Shown here one piece after another: positions 42,672 through 53,812 of a stretch of DNA of 64,000 bases. The position numbers and the translations under genes were made by a program. Source of the stretch: Mycobacterium sp. DL (GTDB lineage Bacteria; Actinomycetota; Actinomycetes; Mycobacteriales; Mycobacteriaceae); the NCBI RefSeq assembly GCF_039729195.1, contig NZ_CP155796.1, positions 4,774,001 through 4,838,000 of the forward strand, read 5' to 3'. Position 1 is the first letter of the stretch, and every line of letters begins with the position of its first letter. The notes below the pieces were generated by a model. The model was not told the DNA's origin, did not search any database, and was given only the letters and a program-made list of their open reading frames with translations.

Positions 42672-45050
42672 ATGACCGAAGCGCAGAAGCCGGACACCGT
42701 GCGTCGCGACATCCTCCCGATGCCCGACGTGGCACATGTGGGGTTGACGACGTACGACGCGAAGGATCCGGATACCAGCTATCCGCCGATCAAGGACGTC
42801 CGGCCGCCGGCGACTGCCCCGAACGTCGTGGTCATCCTGATCGACGATGTGGGTTTCGGCGCCAGCAGCGCGTTCGGCGGACCGTGCCAGACGCCGAACT
42901 TCGAGAAACTCGCGGCGGGGGGCCTGAAGTACAACCGCTTCCACACCACTGCGTTGTGTTCGCCGACACGGCAGGCGTTGCTGACCGGACGCAACCATCA
43001 CTCGGTGGGCATGGGCAACATCACCGAAACCGCGACCGCTGCACCGGGTTACACCTCGGTACTACCCAACACCAAAGCGCCGCTGGCGCAGACGTTGAAG
43101 CTCAACGGCTACTCCACGGCACAATTCGGCAAGTGCCACGAGGTCCCGGTGTGGCAGACCAGCCCGGCAGGGCCGTTCACCGCATGGCCGACCGGCGGTG
43201 GTGGATTCGAATACTTCTACGGCTTCATCGGCGGGGAGAACAACCAGTGGGATCCTGCGCTCTACGAGGGAACCACCCCCATCGAGCCGCCCAGGACCGC
43301 AGCCGAGGGCTATCACCTGACAGAAGACCTGGCGGACAAGGCGATCAACTGGGTGCGCCAGCAGAAAGCCCTGCTACCGGACAAACCGTTCTTCATGTAC
43401 TTCGCGCCGGGCGCCACCCACGCGCCGCACCAGGTGCCTCGGGAGTGGATCGACAGATACCGGGGCAAATTCGCTCACGGCTGGGACCGCCAGCGCGAGA
43501 TCACCTTTGAGCGACAGAAGGAACTGGGAGTCATCCCCCCGGATGCCGTGCTGACGCCGCGCGACCCCGAGATCCCGGGCTGGGACGACATGGATCCGGC
43601 GCTCAAGCCGGCACTCGAGCGTCAGATGGAGGTGTACGCCGCCTTCATGGAACACACCGATCATCACGTCGGCCGCCTGCTCGATGCGCTGGAACCGGTG
43701 ATCGAGGACACGCTCATCTACCTGATCGTCGGCGACAACGGCGCCTCGGCGGAGGGGACGCTGCAAGGTGCGTTCAACGAGATGGCCAACTTCAACGGCA
43801 TGGCGGACATCGAGACACCCGAGTTCCTGATCTCCAAACTCGACGAGTTCGGTGGCGAGGGCTCCTACGGTCACTTCGCGGTCGGCTGGGCCTGGGCGAT
43901 GGACACCCCCTACCAGTGGACCAAACAGGTGGCCTCGCACTGGGGTGGCACCCGCAACGGCACGATCGTGCACTGGCCCAAGGGAATCAAAGACAAGGGC
44001 GGCCACCGTAATCAGTTCAGCCACGTCATCGATTTTGCGCCGACGGTGCTCGAGGCGGCGGGCCTCCCGGCGCCGACGATGGTCAACGGGGTGATGCAGA
44101 GCCCCTACGAGGGGACCAGCATGGTCTACAGCTTCAACGACGCCGATGCGCCCGAGCGTCACCAGACCCAGTACTTCGAAATGTTCTGCAACCGTGGCAT
44201 TTACCACAAAGGCTGGAGCGCGGTGACGAAACACCGCACGCCGTGGGCGATGGGCGGACAAGCGATGCCCGCTTTCGACGACGACGTCTGGGAACTCTAT
44301 GACGGCAACACCGATTGGACGCAGTCCGACGACCTTTCCGATAAGCATCCGGACAAACTGCATGAGCTGCAACGCCTGTGGCTTATCGAAGCCGTCAAAT
44401 ACAACGTTCTCCCGCTTGATGACCGGCAGATCGAACGCATCAACCCCGCCACCGCCGGACGTCCCTCGTTGATCAAGGGCAACAGTCAGTTGTTGTTCTC
44501 GGGGATGGGCCGACTGTCGGAGAACAGCGTGCTGAACATAAAAAACAAATCCTTCGCGGTCACCTCCGAGGTGGACGTGCCGAGTAATGGCGCCGAAGGC
44601 GTGATCATCGCGCAAGGCGGAAGGTTCGGTGGGTGGAGTCTGTACACCAAGGGTGGGCATGCCAAGTTCCATTACAACGTGCTCGGAATCAAGTCCTATG
44701 AGATCGAGGCGTCCGAGCCTGTTGCCGTGGGCACCTCTCAGGTGCGAATGGAATTCGAATACGACGGCGGTGGAATGGGCCGTGGCGGAACGGTATCGCT
44801 CTACTACGACGGCAGGGAAGTGGGCCGGGGCCGGGTCGATCAGACCCAGGGTTTCATCTTCTCCGCGGACGAGACCACCGATGTGGGTTATGAATCCGGT
44901 ACCACGGTGAGTCCCGACTACACGGCCCACAGCAGCAGATTCACCGGCAAGATCGACTGGGTTCGCATCGATCTCGGGGACGACGCCAAAGAAGCCGACC
45001 ACTACATCGACCCCGACGAGAGGTTCCGGATCGCGATGGCACGGCAGTAA
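42672..45050 (+). CDS. Arylsulfatase (AtsA/AtsD-type, 792 residues)
   Basis: ATG 42672 follows GGAAGG (42656-42661). The sulfatase core has the metal site LIDDVGF near residue 60 and the formylglycine motif CSPTRQALLTGRN, with the cysteine to be modified at C96. Further metal ligands are in THAPH and IVGDNGASAEG. The extra C-terminal domain is typical of the large mycobacterial sulfatases (about 790 residues). No signal peptide, so probably cytoplasmic. A sulfatase-modifying enzyme is needed but is not in the window. Confidence 0.93.
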   Translation: MTEAQKPDTVRRDILPMPDVAHVGLTTYDAKDPDTSYPPIKDVRPPATAPNVVVILIDDVGFGASSAFGGPCQTPNFEKLAAGGLKYNRFHTTALCSPTRQALLTGRNHHSVGMGNITETATAAPGYTSVLPNTKAPLAQTLKLNGYSTAQFGKCHEVPVWQTSPAGPFTAWPTGGGGFEYFYGFIGGENNQWDPALYEGTTPIEPPRTAAEGYHLTEDLADKAINWVRQQKALLPDKPFFMYFAPGATHAPHQVPREWIDRYRGKFAHGWDRQREITFERQKELGVIPPDAVLTPRDPEIPGWDDMDPALKPALERQMEVYAAFMEHTDHHVGRLLDALEPVIEDTLIYLIVGDNGASAEGTLQGAFNEMANFNGMADIETPEFLISKLDEFGGEGSYGHFAVGWAWAMDTPYQWTKQVASHWGGTRNGTIVHWPKGIKDKGGHRNQFSHVIDFAPTVLEAAGLPAPTMVNGVMQSPYEGTSMVYSFNDADAPERHQTQYFEMFCNRGIYHKGWSAVTKHRTPWAMGGQAMPAFDDDVWELYDGNTDWTQSDDLSDKHPDKLHELQRLWLIEAVKYNVLPLDDRQIERINPATAGRPSLIKGNSQLLFSGMGRLSENSVLNIKNKSFAVTSEVDVPSNGAEGVIIAQGGRFGGWSLYTKGGHAKFHYNVLGIKSYEIEASEPVAVGTSQVRMEFEYDGGGMGRGGTVSLYYDGREVGRGRVDQTQGFIFSADETTDVGYESGTTVSPDYTAHSSRFTGKIDWVRIDLGDDAKEADHYIDPDERFRIAMARQ

Positions 45051-45107
45051 TTCTTTGAATGGCGTAACCCCGGCGAACTTCTGTAAGGACATTGCCGAAA
45101 TCACTGG

Positions 45108-45126
45108 TAGTGTTACTGGCCAGTAA
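45108..45126. promoter_or_regulatory. -10 box with overlapping palindrome upstream of the lsr2-like gene
   Basis: A -10-like TAGTGT (45108-45113) runs into a perfect 14-bp palindrome, TTACTGGCCAGTAA (45113-45126), which would cover the transcription start. TetR-type dimers bind dyads of this kind. The coding start is at 45149. Confidence 0.6.
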
Positions 45127-45148
45127 TTGAGTTCGACGAGGAGCTGTT

Positions 45149-45496
45149 ATGGCCGAGGTAATTGTCCGCCAACTGATCGACGATATTGACGGTTCTGAAA
45201 TACGCGACGGTGGAGGCGAACGGGTTGAATTCTCGTTTCGCGGCGTCGACTACCACATTGATCTTTCCGCCGCTAATATCGCCAAACTCGAAAAGGCGCT
45301 GAAGCCCTACATCGACGCGTCTGCCAAGGTGCGCAGTGGTGGTCGTGCTCGCCGGACCAAGACCAACGGGCACGGCAAGTCCTCCCCGGAGCAGTTGGCG
45401 GCGATTCGTGACTGGGCTCGTAAGAATGGGCACGAGGTCGCCGATCGTGGTCGCATAAAAGCCGAGATCGTCGAAGCTTTCGACGCGGCGCATTAG
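45149..45496 (+). CDS. Lsr2-family nucleoid-associated protein (paralogue)
   Basis: ATG 45149 follows GAGGAG (45138-45143). The 115 residues carry both Lsr2 domains: the N-terminal dimerisation part (VIVRQLIDDIDGSE...VEFSFRGVDYHIDLSAANIAKL) and the C-terminal AT-hook-like domain (IRDWARKNGHEVADRGRIKAEIVEAF) whose RGR binds the AT minor groove. Lsr2 silences AT-rich foreign DNA. Differences from the main lsr2 (charged linker, no second RGR stretch) and its location in the accessory region suggest a secondary copy that may tune the local AT-rich DNA. Confidence 0.9.
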   Translation: MAEVIVRQLIDDIDGSEIRDGGGERVEFSFRGVDYHIDLSAANIAKLEKALKPYIDASAKVRSGGRARRTKTNGHGKSSPEQLAAIRDWARKNGHEVADRGRIKAEIVEAFDAAH

Positions 45497-45637
45497 CCGT
45501 TACGCCGAGGGCGTCGATTCGCGGTGACTATTGCTCGACTGCGGTCTCGACTTCGCTACGCGGTCTGATGTGGTGTCGGGACAGCGGTCCGGGCCGCCCA
45601 GTCACTGTTCCTTGCCCCCCTGTGCACGTCGCCGTAG

Positions 45638-47490
<1,853 letters not shown>

Positions 47491-47514
47491 CCGGTGGTCG
47501 GGGGGTGACCGGCG

Positions 47515-48216
47515 TCAGGGGGTGATCGTGGTCTCGTCGTCGATGGCCGCGGTGGCGTCCATCAACGGCATCGCCTGATCCTCGGTGCCGTCCGCGTTGA
47601 GCTGCAGCACGTAGAGGCCGTCCTGGCCCGGGATCACCACCGTCTTCTGCGCGATCATCCGGGTCACGCCGTCCCTGACGTACATGCCGCCGATCTGGGT
47701 CGCCTCGAATCCGCTCAGCGTGCCCGGCTGACCGGTGGTGGGGCCTTCGAACTCGGGCAGGTTCTGCAGTTCGCCGGGGGCGTACTCGAGGATCTTGGCC
47801 GGGTCGACGTTGCCGGTGAGCTTGGAGACGATCGCGATGATCGTCGGCGGATCCTGGGCCATCGCCGGATCGCCGGTGAATACGATGGCGCCGTAGGCCC
47901 ATTCGGGGGTATTGGCTCCGGCGTCTTCCCAGCCCTCCGGGAAGGGCAGGTCGATGGTCGGCGCGCCGGGATCGCCACGCTTCACCGGGGCTTCGGTGAT
48001 GTTGTTCTGCTGGATGTAGTCGACGATGGTCATGGCCGGCCCTGCGGCCTCGGCCGACGTGGTGGGCGCCGCCTCGCTGGTGGTGGTCTCTTCGGATTCC
48101 GTGGCCGAAGTGGTGGTGGTCTCCTCGGTCGAGGTGTCCGAGCCGCAACCTGAGAGTCCGATTCCGAGTGCGACGGCCGCGATGGCGATGACGCCGGCCC
48201 GCATGGGGATGGTCAT
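47515..48216 (-). CDS. LpqN/LpqT-family lipoprotein
   Basis: ATG 48216 follows AGGAGACG. The 233 residues have a lipobox LSGC (Cys at 24), a Thr/Glu/Ser-rich linker of about 40 residues and a folded domain (MTIVDYIQQNNITEAPVKRGDPGAPTIDLPFPEGWEDAG... IGGMYVRDGVTRMIAQKTVVIPG) that matches the LpqN/LpqT family. These lipoproteins bind envelope or mycolate-metabolism proteins in M. tuberculosis. It converges on the aroE-like gene, 24 bases apart. Confidence 0.82.
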   Translation of the reverse strand: MTIPMRAGVIAIAAVALGIGLSGCGSDTSTEETTTTSATESEETTTSEAAPTTSAEAAGPAMTIVDYIQQNNITEAPVKRGDPGAPTIDLPFPEGWEDAGANTPEWAYGAIVFTGDPAMAQDPPTIIAIVSKLTGNVDPAKILEYAPGELQNLPEFEGPTTGQPGTLSGFEATQIGGMYVRDGVTRMIAQKTVVIPGQDGLYVLQLNADGTEDQAMPLMDATAAIDDETTITP

Positions 48217-48428
48217 GTCGTCTCCTGATGTGTGTGGGCCTGGTGGCGTCGCGCGATGTCCGCGCGACGAAGGCCGGATCGCTGCGCAGCATAACCGCCC
48301 GCGCCCCAGTTCTCAGGAAAAGGCACACGAATTTGCCCGGTGCGGGAACCCCAGTTGCCGATTCCGGCACGCACATGACCTCCGAGGGTGCATGATCCCT
48401 TTGCTACATCTGCGGAAGTGGGTCGGGA

Positions 48429-49967
48429 ATGCAGTCGGTGGTCCGTTCCTTCATGTCGATTTTCCTCGCGCTGGGCGCTGTGGTGGCGATGTCGGCGTCG
48501 TGGGTGACCGCCACGGCGATTCCGTTGCTGGCAGCTCACACCACCGCCCTGATCATGGGCGGCACGTTCCATCCGCTGACGGGTCCGCGAGACAAGCCCG
48601 ACTTCGTCACGTCCTACCTCGACAACGCGGTCATCGGTCACCTGGACGCTGCCTTCGCGGGTCCGGTGACCAATGCCGTCGCCGTGTTCACGCCGGAGGA
48701 GTTCTTCCCCATCGGTCGGCTCACGCTCGACAGGTCGGTGGCCGAAGGGCGGGCGAATCTGCACCGGTGTCTGGCGGCCACGGCCGACTGTGTGTACAAC
48801 GACGACGCCGCGGTGACACCCGGCGTCGGTTCTGTCGCGCCTCAGCCCGGGGATTCGTTTCAGGTCTTCGGTTACTCGCAGAGTTCGGTGATCGCCTCGC
48901 TGCTCAAACGGGATCTGATCGCCGACTACTCGGCCGGCGACGCGGTGATGCCGTTCATGCTGGTGGCCAACCCGATGCGGCCCAACGGTGGCGTGCTGAT
49001 GCGCGGTGCCGGCCTGCCGACCATCCCGATCCTGGGCATCACGTTCACCGGCGCCTCGCCGACGGACAGCGTGATGCTGCCGGACGGCAACTATGCCTAC
49101 CCCACGGTCGATATCGCCAGGCAGTACGACGGCCTCGGTGGCGATTTCCCGGTCCGCCCGCTGAATCTCGTCGCGACGCTCAATGCGCTGTTGGGGTACG
49201 GACTCCTGCACGGCGAAACCGTGGACGTTCCTTTCGGCGAGGCGCGGTATCAGGGTCGCGAGGGCGATACGAGCTACTACCTCATCGAGACCGACATCGT
49301 CCCGCTCCTGCAACCCTTTGCGTTCTTCATCCCGAAAGCGATTCTCAAGGCGATCGACGCACCCCTTCGGGTGATCATCGAGGACGCGTACGACCGTGGC
49401 ATCAACCCGGGTGTGCCGACTGCCGCCGGTTGGTGGCCGACCAACGACCTGTTCGGTCTGATCGCAGATGTGATCAGGGCGATCCCCGTGGCGGTGGACA
49501 ATCTCTTCGAGGGTTTCGGCCTGCCCCGGGTTCTCCGCACCGAGGCGCCCGGCACCTTCGGCGTGGCAGGCCCGGAACTGCCAGCAGACCCCGCCGCGGT
49601 GACTGCGCAATCGCATCGGACGGTCCTCACATCGGACGGAACGGGTTCCGAAGATGGTCAGCTCGAGGTCGATTCGATGACCGGGTCCATCGGCGAGAGC
49701 GAGAAGCGCGGCGAGGTCACCGATACCGGCAGCGAGGAACCAGCGGCGGTCGCGGAGTCGGACCCCGAGGAGTCGTCGCCCGAAGCCGAACCTGACGTAT
49801 CGGCCGAAACCGAGCCCGAAGCCGAACCCGAACCCGACCCCGAACCGACACCTGAACCCGACCCCGAACCTGACGAGGCGGCCGGCACCGACACGGATGC
49901 ATCCACAACGACGGATCCGGCCGATGGAGATTCCCAACCGTCCGACAACAACGCCGCCGCGGCGTGA
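48429..49967 (+). CDS. Secreted PE-PPE C-terminal-type serine hydrolase
   Basis: The 512-residue protein has a signal peptide or anchor (about 1-36). A catalytic domain of the kind found at the C-terminus of PE and PPE proteins follows (about 38-300): MGGTFHPLTG and the nucleophile motif GYSQS, plus RPLNLVATLNALLGYG. No PE or PPE domain is attached. The C-terminus (about 400-512) is an acidic linker with repeated PEPDPEP units, probably extended through the wall. Members of this family act as esterases or cutinase-like lipases. Probably secreted and cell-wall associated. Confidence 0.82.
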   Translation: MQSVVRSFMSIFLALGAVVAMSASWVTATAIPLLAAHTTALIMGGTFHPLTGPRDKPDFVTSYLDNAVIGHLDAAFAGPVTNAVAVFTPEEFFPIGRLTLDRSVAEGRANLHRCLAATADCVYNDDAAVTPGVGSVAPQPGDSFQVFGYSQSSVIASLLKRDLIADYSAGDAVMPFMLVANPMRPNGGVLMRGAGLPTIPILGITFTGASPTDSVMLPDGNYAYPTVDIARQYDGLGGDFPVRPLNLVATLNALLGYGLLHGETVDVPFGEARYQGREGDTSYYLIETDIVPLLQPFAFFIPKAILKAIDAPLRVIIEDAYDRGINPGVPTAAGWWPTNDLFGLIADVIRAIPVAVDNLFEGFGLPRVLRTEAPGTFGVAGPELPADPAAVTAQSHRTVLTSDGTGSEDGQLEVDSMTGSIGESEKRGEVTDTGSEEPAAVAESDPEESSPEAEPDVSAETEPEAEPEPDPEPTPEPDPEPDEAAGTDTDASTTTDPADGDSQPSDNNAAAA

Positions 49968-50012
49968 GCGTCGCGAACAACACATCGGCGTGAGCGTGGT
50001 ATCAACAGGGCC

Positions 50013-50675
50013 GTGAGGCTGTTGGGCGTCGTCGCGCTGGCTCTGTTGAGCGCCTCCTGCGCCCAGCCTCCGGAACCGCCGGCCCCCGCCCCGTCGTCGA
50101 TGACACCGGACACCACGACGATCAACCCGGCAAGGATCGATCGGGCACGCAACGGAGTGCCGGACGGATACGAGGTCACCGGGTACACCGGGCCGCCCAC
50201 TCCGATCACCCTGTGGGGCTTCGCCGACGCCGCGGTGTCCGAACCTCCGCAGTGCCTGACGTTGGCTACTCCCGCCGTCGATCACGCGACGGCGCGGGGC
50301 TGGTCGGCCTCGGGACCGGGCGGGATCGTCTACGCGGTGGTGGCCCGGTCGTTGCACCCGCAGGCGCCCGACCCCGCTCTGCTCGCCGAGTGCGCGCAGT
50401 GGAGGTTGAACTCCGGGCGGACCGCGGGGACCGTGGCCACAGTCCCCGGGCCGGTCGTCGACGCGGCCCAGACCGCCGGGATGAACACCGCTGCCACCAC
50501 CGTCGTCGAAGGTGGCACACAAACACGTTCGGGTGCAGACACATTCGTTGCCTACCTGGGTGACTACGTCTGCTTCATCGCCCTGGTGACCGACCCCGGA
50601 TCACCAAGCCCGGGCCTCGACGCGGGGTTCGCGGCCGACCTCCTGGTCGAAACGGTGTCGGCGCTGCGCGGTTGA
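50013..50675 (+). CDS. Lipoprotein of unknown function (DUF5642-like)
   Basis: GTG 50013 gives 220 residues with a lipobox LSASC (Cys at 16), a Pro-rich linker and a beta domain that contains pairs of cysteines (PQCLTL, AECAQW, YVCFIAL). It is followed by a related lipoprotein (50704), with which it shares the FVAYLGDYVCFI / YNYVANFGEFIVIV element and the terminal LVETVSALRG / LVTQAVSLVRG. They are an old tandem pair. Function unknown. Confidence 0.72.
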   Translation: MRLLGVVALALLSASCAQPPEPPAPAPSSMTPDTTTINPARIDRARNGVPDGYEVTGYTGPPTPITLWGFADAAVSEPPQCLTLATPAVDHATARGWSASGPGGIVYAVVARSLHPQAPDPALLAECAQWRLNSGRTAGTVATVPGPVVDAAQTAGMNTAATTVVEGGTQTRSGADTFVAYLGDYVCFIALVTDPGSPSPGLDAGFAADLLVETVSALRG

Positions 50676-50703
50676 GCGGGGTCGCGCGGGTACATTGGCG
50701 GCG

Positions 50704-51366
50704 ATGTCGAAACCCACGGTGGCCCTTGCTGTCGCGTCGGCAGGGCTGTTGGTGGCGTGTGGCTCAGGGCAACCCGAGGATCTCTCGCAGGCTGATATCG
50801 CCAACGTCGCCGACGTCAAGTCCTCTTTCGGACCGCCGTTCACGGTGAACACGGTCGGTCCCGCCGCCATCGACCCGCGCCTTCTGGGTCCGCAGACGCT
50901 GCCCCCGGGCGTGACGTTCGCGCCCCCGGAATGCGGCGAATCGGCAAGTCGCCAGGCTGTGCCCGAAGGGGTGCAAGGCAACATGGCGGCCACCACGGCC
51001 GAGGGTGAAGGTGTCCGCTACATCGTGATCGCCGTCGAGACCTCCGAACCCGTGCCGGTCAGCACACCGTCGGAGCAGTGCCGCACGGTGTCGTTCGACG
51101 GTCCGGGCGTCCGCGGCCTGGTCGAGGTCGTCGACGCGCCGCAGATCGACGGCACCCACGTCGTCGGCACCCATCGTGTCCTGCAGACCACGGCGGAGGG
51201 GGAGCAGCGCACCGGCGAGCTCTACAACTACGTCGCCAACTTCGGTGAGTTCATCGTGATCGTCACGGCAAACCCGTTGGTGCTGCCCGACACTCCGGTT
51301 GTGCCCGTCGACACCGAGCGCGCCCGCGAGCTCGTCACCCAAGCGGTCAGCCTGGTCAGGGGATGA
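50704..51366 (+). CDS. Lipoprotein of unknown function (Rv0999-like, DUF5642)
   Basis: ATG 50704 gives 220 residues with lipobox LLVAC (Cys near 20), a short linker and one beta domain. A -10-like TACATT (50691-50696) ends seven bases before the ATG, so it is probably leaderless. It lies just before alkB, as Rv0999 does in M. tuberculosis. It converges on alkB with a one-base gap. It is paralogous to the gene at 50013. Function unknown. Confidence 0.74.
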   Translation: MSKPTVALAVASAGLLVACGSGQPEDLSQADIANVADVKSSFGPPFTVNTVGPAAIDPRLLGPQTLPPGVTFAPPECGESASRQAVPEGVQGNMAATTAEGEGVRYIVIAVETSEPVPVSTPSEQCRTVSFDGPGVRGLVEVVDAPQIDGTHVVGTHRVLQTTAEGEQRTGELYNYVANFGEFIVIVTANPLVLPDTPVVPVDTERARELVTQAVSLVRG

Positions 51367-51367
51367 C

Positions 51368-51973
51368 TCACCGCACGTCGTAGGGCCGGAACTGGATGCT
51401 GATGCGCGGTCCGGTGGGCCGGGTGGTCTTCGGGATCGAATGCTCCCAGGTGCGCTGGCACGACCCGCCCATCACCAGCAGATCGCCGTGGCCGTGCCGC
51501 AGTCGCAACGACGGACCGCCGCCGCGGGGCCGCAGCGCAAAAACTCTCGTCGCGCCCAGGCTCACGATCGCGACCATGGTGTCGTCGGTGCGGCTTCGGC
51601 CGATGTTGTCCCCGTGCCAGGCCACGCTGTCGGTGCCGTCGCGGTAGAGGCACAGCCCCGCCGTCACGAACGGCTCGCCGAGTTCACCGGCGTAGGCGTC
51701 GTTGAGCCGCCTCCTGAGTTGTTTGAGGCGTGGATGCGGCGGCGGGTCGTCGACCAGGTTGTGAAAGCTGACCAGCCGTGGGACATCGAGGACGCGGTCG
51801 TACATCTGGCGGCGCTCGGCCCGCCAGGGAATCGCATCGCGCAGTTCACCGAACAGTGATTCGTCGCCGTCGTCCTGAGGCAGCCACCCGGACCGCACCT
51901 CGAGCCACGCGCCGTTGCCGAGATCGCGGCGATCGGTCTGATCGAACAGAGAGCTTTGCAGAGCCGGCTCCAT
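51368..51973 (-). CDS. AlkB-family 2-oxoglutarate/Fe(II) dioxygenase
   Basis: The 201-residue protein has the iron and 2-OG ligands of AlkB: AWHGDNIG (H and D), RTWEHSIPK (second His) and PRISIQFR (Arg). It should reverse alkylation of DNA or RNA bases. ATG 51973 is seven bases after a -10-like TAGACT (51986-51981), giving a leaderless mRNA. Corresponds to Rv1000c. Confidence 0.88.
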   Translation of the reverse strand: MEPALQSSLFDQTDRRDLGNGAWLEVRSGWLPQDDGDESLFGELRDAIPWRAERRQMYDRVLDVPRLVSFHNLVDDPPPHPRLKQLRRRLNDAYAGELGEPFVTAGLCLYRDGTDSVAWHGDNIGRSRTDDTMVAIVSLGATRVFALRPRGGGPSLRLRHGHGDLLVMGGSCQRTWEHSIPKTTRPTGPRISIQFRPYDVR

Positions 51974-52030
51974 GCGGCGCAGTCTATCGCACAGGCGTTC
52001 GAAGTCACGCCGCGGACGCGTGGCTCACCG

Positions 52031-52465
52031 TCAGAGTCGGACGGCGCCGGGTCCGTGCGCGGCGAGCGCGTCATCGGGGTTGGCGAGCGTGCAGATCTTC
52101 AGGCTCAGGCAACCGCAACCGATGCAGCCGGTCAGGTTGTCACGCAGCCGTTGCAGGTGCACGATGCGTTCGTCGAGATCGGCGCGCCATCCCGCGGACA
52201 GGCGTGCCCAATCCTTGCTGGTGGGTACACGATCCGTCGGCAGCGTCGACAGTGCCTCTCGGATGCGGGCCAACGGGATTCCCAGTCGTTGCGACATCCG
52301 GATGAAGGCGACCCGGCGCAGGGTTTCGCGGCTGTACCGGCGCTGGTTCCCGCTGGTGCGTCTGCTGTGGATCAGGCCTTCCCGCTCGTAGAAGTGCAAC
52401 GCGGAGATCGCGACCCCGCTGCGGACCGCCATGTCGCTAGGCGTGAGCTCGGTAGCCGTGTCCAT
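52031..52465 (-). CDS. soxR: Redox-sensing MerR-family regulator SoxR
   Basis: ATG 52465 gives 144 residues. The MerR winged helix ([23 protein letters not shown]) and dimer helix are followed by the [2Fe-2S] cluster motif [12 protein letters not shown] (C-x2-C-x-C-x5-C), which defines SoxR. Oxidation of the cluster by redox-cycling drugs turns on transcription. The mRNA is probably leaderless: the -10 TATGGT (52478-52473) is inside the SoxR box at 52468-52485. Its regulon is unknown. Confidence 0.93.
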   Translation of the reverse strand: MDTATELTPSDMAVRSGVAISALHFYEREGLIHSRRTSGNQRRYSRETLRRVAFIRMSQRLGIPLARIREALSTLPTDRVPTSKDWARLSAGWRADLDERIVHLQRLRDNLTGCIGCGCLSLKICTLANPDDALAAHGPGAVRL

Positions 52466-52467
52466 GA

Positions 52468-52485
52468 CCTCAACCATAGTTGAGG
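52468..52485. promoter_or_regulatory. SoxR box between soxR and arcA
   Basis: CCTCAACCATAGTTGAGG is a dyad with perfect six-base arms (extended to ACCTCAAC/GTTGAGGT). It matches the SoxR box of the E. coli soxS promoter in both arms (CCTCAA...TTGAGG). It covers the soxR -10 box and lies 26 bases upstream of the arcA start. Confidence 0.85.
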
Positions 52486-52511
52486 TGACGTTTGGCGTTA
52501 CGGTGCTAGGT

Positions 52512-53720
52512 GTGACGGACGCTGTGTTGGGGTGCAATTCGGAGGTGGGCACGCTGCGGGTGGTCATCCTGCACCGGCCGGGGCCCGAACTGCAGCGGTT
52601 GACGCCACGCAACAACGACACCCTGCTCTTCGACGGTCTGCCGTGGGTGGCCAAGGCCCAGGAGGAACACGACGCGTTCGCCGCACTGCTGCGCTCGCGT
52701 GGGGTCGAGGTGCTGCTGCTCGGTGACCTGTTGACCGAAGCGCTGGCCAACAGCGGGGCGGCCCGGATGCACGGCATCTCCGCGGCGGTGGATTCCCGCA
52801 GACTCGGTGTGCCGCTGGCCCAAGAGCTCTCGGCATATCTGCGCACTCTCGGTGCCGATGCGTTGGCGCACGTGCTGATGGCCGGGTTGACGTTCGACGA
52901 GTTGTCGTTCGGGGAGAACGAACTCTCGCTGGTGCGGCGGATGCACCACGGCGGGGACTTCGTCATCGACCCGCTGCCGAACCTGCTGTTCGCCAGGGAC
53001 TCGTCGTTCTGGATCGGTCCGCGGGTCGCCATCACGTCGCTGGCGCTGCCCGCCAGGGCACGCGAGACGTCGCTGACCGACGTCATCTATGCCCACCATC
53101 CGCGGTTCCTCGGGGTGCGCCGCGCCTATGAGTCACGATCGGCGCCCGTCGAGGGCGGTGACGTGTTGTTGCTGGCACCGGGGGTGGTGGCAGTGGGTGT
53201 GGGGGAGCGGACCACGCCTGCGGGCGCGGAGGCGTTGGCGCGCAGTCTGTTCGACGATGATCTGGCGCACACGGTGCTGGCCGTACCGATCGCTCAGGAG
53301 CGGGCGCAGATGCACCTGGACACCGTCTGCACGATGGTCGACACCGATGCGGTGGTGATGTACCCGAACATCGTGGACTCGTTGACGGCCTTCACGATTC
53401 GGCGCGCGGCCACCGGTGTGAAGATCGACGGCGCCGCGCCCTTTGTCGAAGCGGCAGCCGACGCGATGGGCATCGGCAAGCTTCGTGTCATCGACACCGG
53501 ACTGGATCCCGTCACCGCGGAGCGTGAGCAGTGGGACGACGGAAACAACACCCTCGCGCTGGCCCCCGGCGTGGTGGTCGCCTACGAGCGCAACACCGAA
53601 ACCAATGCGCGGCTGACTGATTCGGGTATCGAGGTGCTGCCGATCGCCGCGTCGGAACTGGGCACCGGTCGCGGCGGGCCCCGCTGTATGTCGTGCCCCG
53701 CGGGCCGCGATCCGCTGTAG
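52512..53720 (+). CDS. arcA: Arginine deiminase
   Basis: GTG 52512 gives 402 residues and follows TACGGT (52499-52504) by seven bases, hence leaderless. The guanidino-hydrolase motifs are all present: FTRD-like [24 protein letters not shown] and the nucleophile Cys in GGPRCMSCP close to the C-terminus. It converts L-arginine to citrulline and ammonia. No ornithine carbamoyltransferase or carbamate kinase gene is nearby, so an ATP-producing pathway is not complete here. Confidence 0.93.
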   Translation: MTDAVLGCNSEVGTLRVVILHRPGPELQRLTPRNNDTLLFDGLPWVAKAQEEHDAFAALLRSRGVEVLLLGDLLTEALANSGAARMHGISAAVDSRRLGVPLAQELSAYLRTLGADALAHVLMAGLTFDELSFGENELSLVRRMHHGGDFVIDPLPNLLFARDSSFWIGPRVAITSLALPARARETSLTDVIYAHHPRFLGVRRAYESRSAPVEGGDVLLLAPGVVAVGVGERTTPAGAEALARSLFDDDLAHTVLAVPIAQERAQMHLDTVCTMVDTDAVVMYPNIVDSLTAFTIRRAATGVKIDGAAPFVEAAADAMGIGKLRVIDTGLDPVTAEREQWDDGNNTLALAPGVVVAYERNTETNARLTDSGIEVLPIAASELGTGRGGPRCMSCPAGRDPL

Positions 53721-53731
53721 CCTCCGTCCTG

Positions 53732-53795
53732 CCGCGGAATAGCATTCCGGGCTGTGATTTCCTGCCCGGCAGCGACCCGGAATGCTATTCCGCGG
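53732..53795. terminator. Long perfect hairpin between arcA and pmt
   Basis: Two perfect 20-base arms, CCGCGGAATAGCATTCCGGG and its complement, enclose a 24-base loop. Each arm itself contains the small palindrome GGAAT-AGC-ATTCC. It fills the gap between two convergent genes, 11 bases after arcA and 17 before the end of pmt. No T-tract follows. Structure and core resemble the hairpin at 40195-40257, so both may be members of a repeat family. Confidence 0.75.
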
Positions 53796-53812
53796 GAAGT
53801 AGCCGGGCCGCG

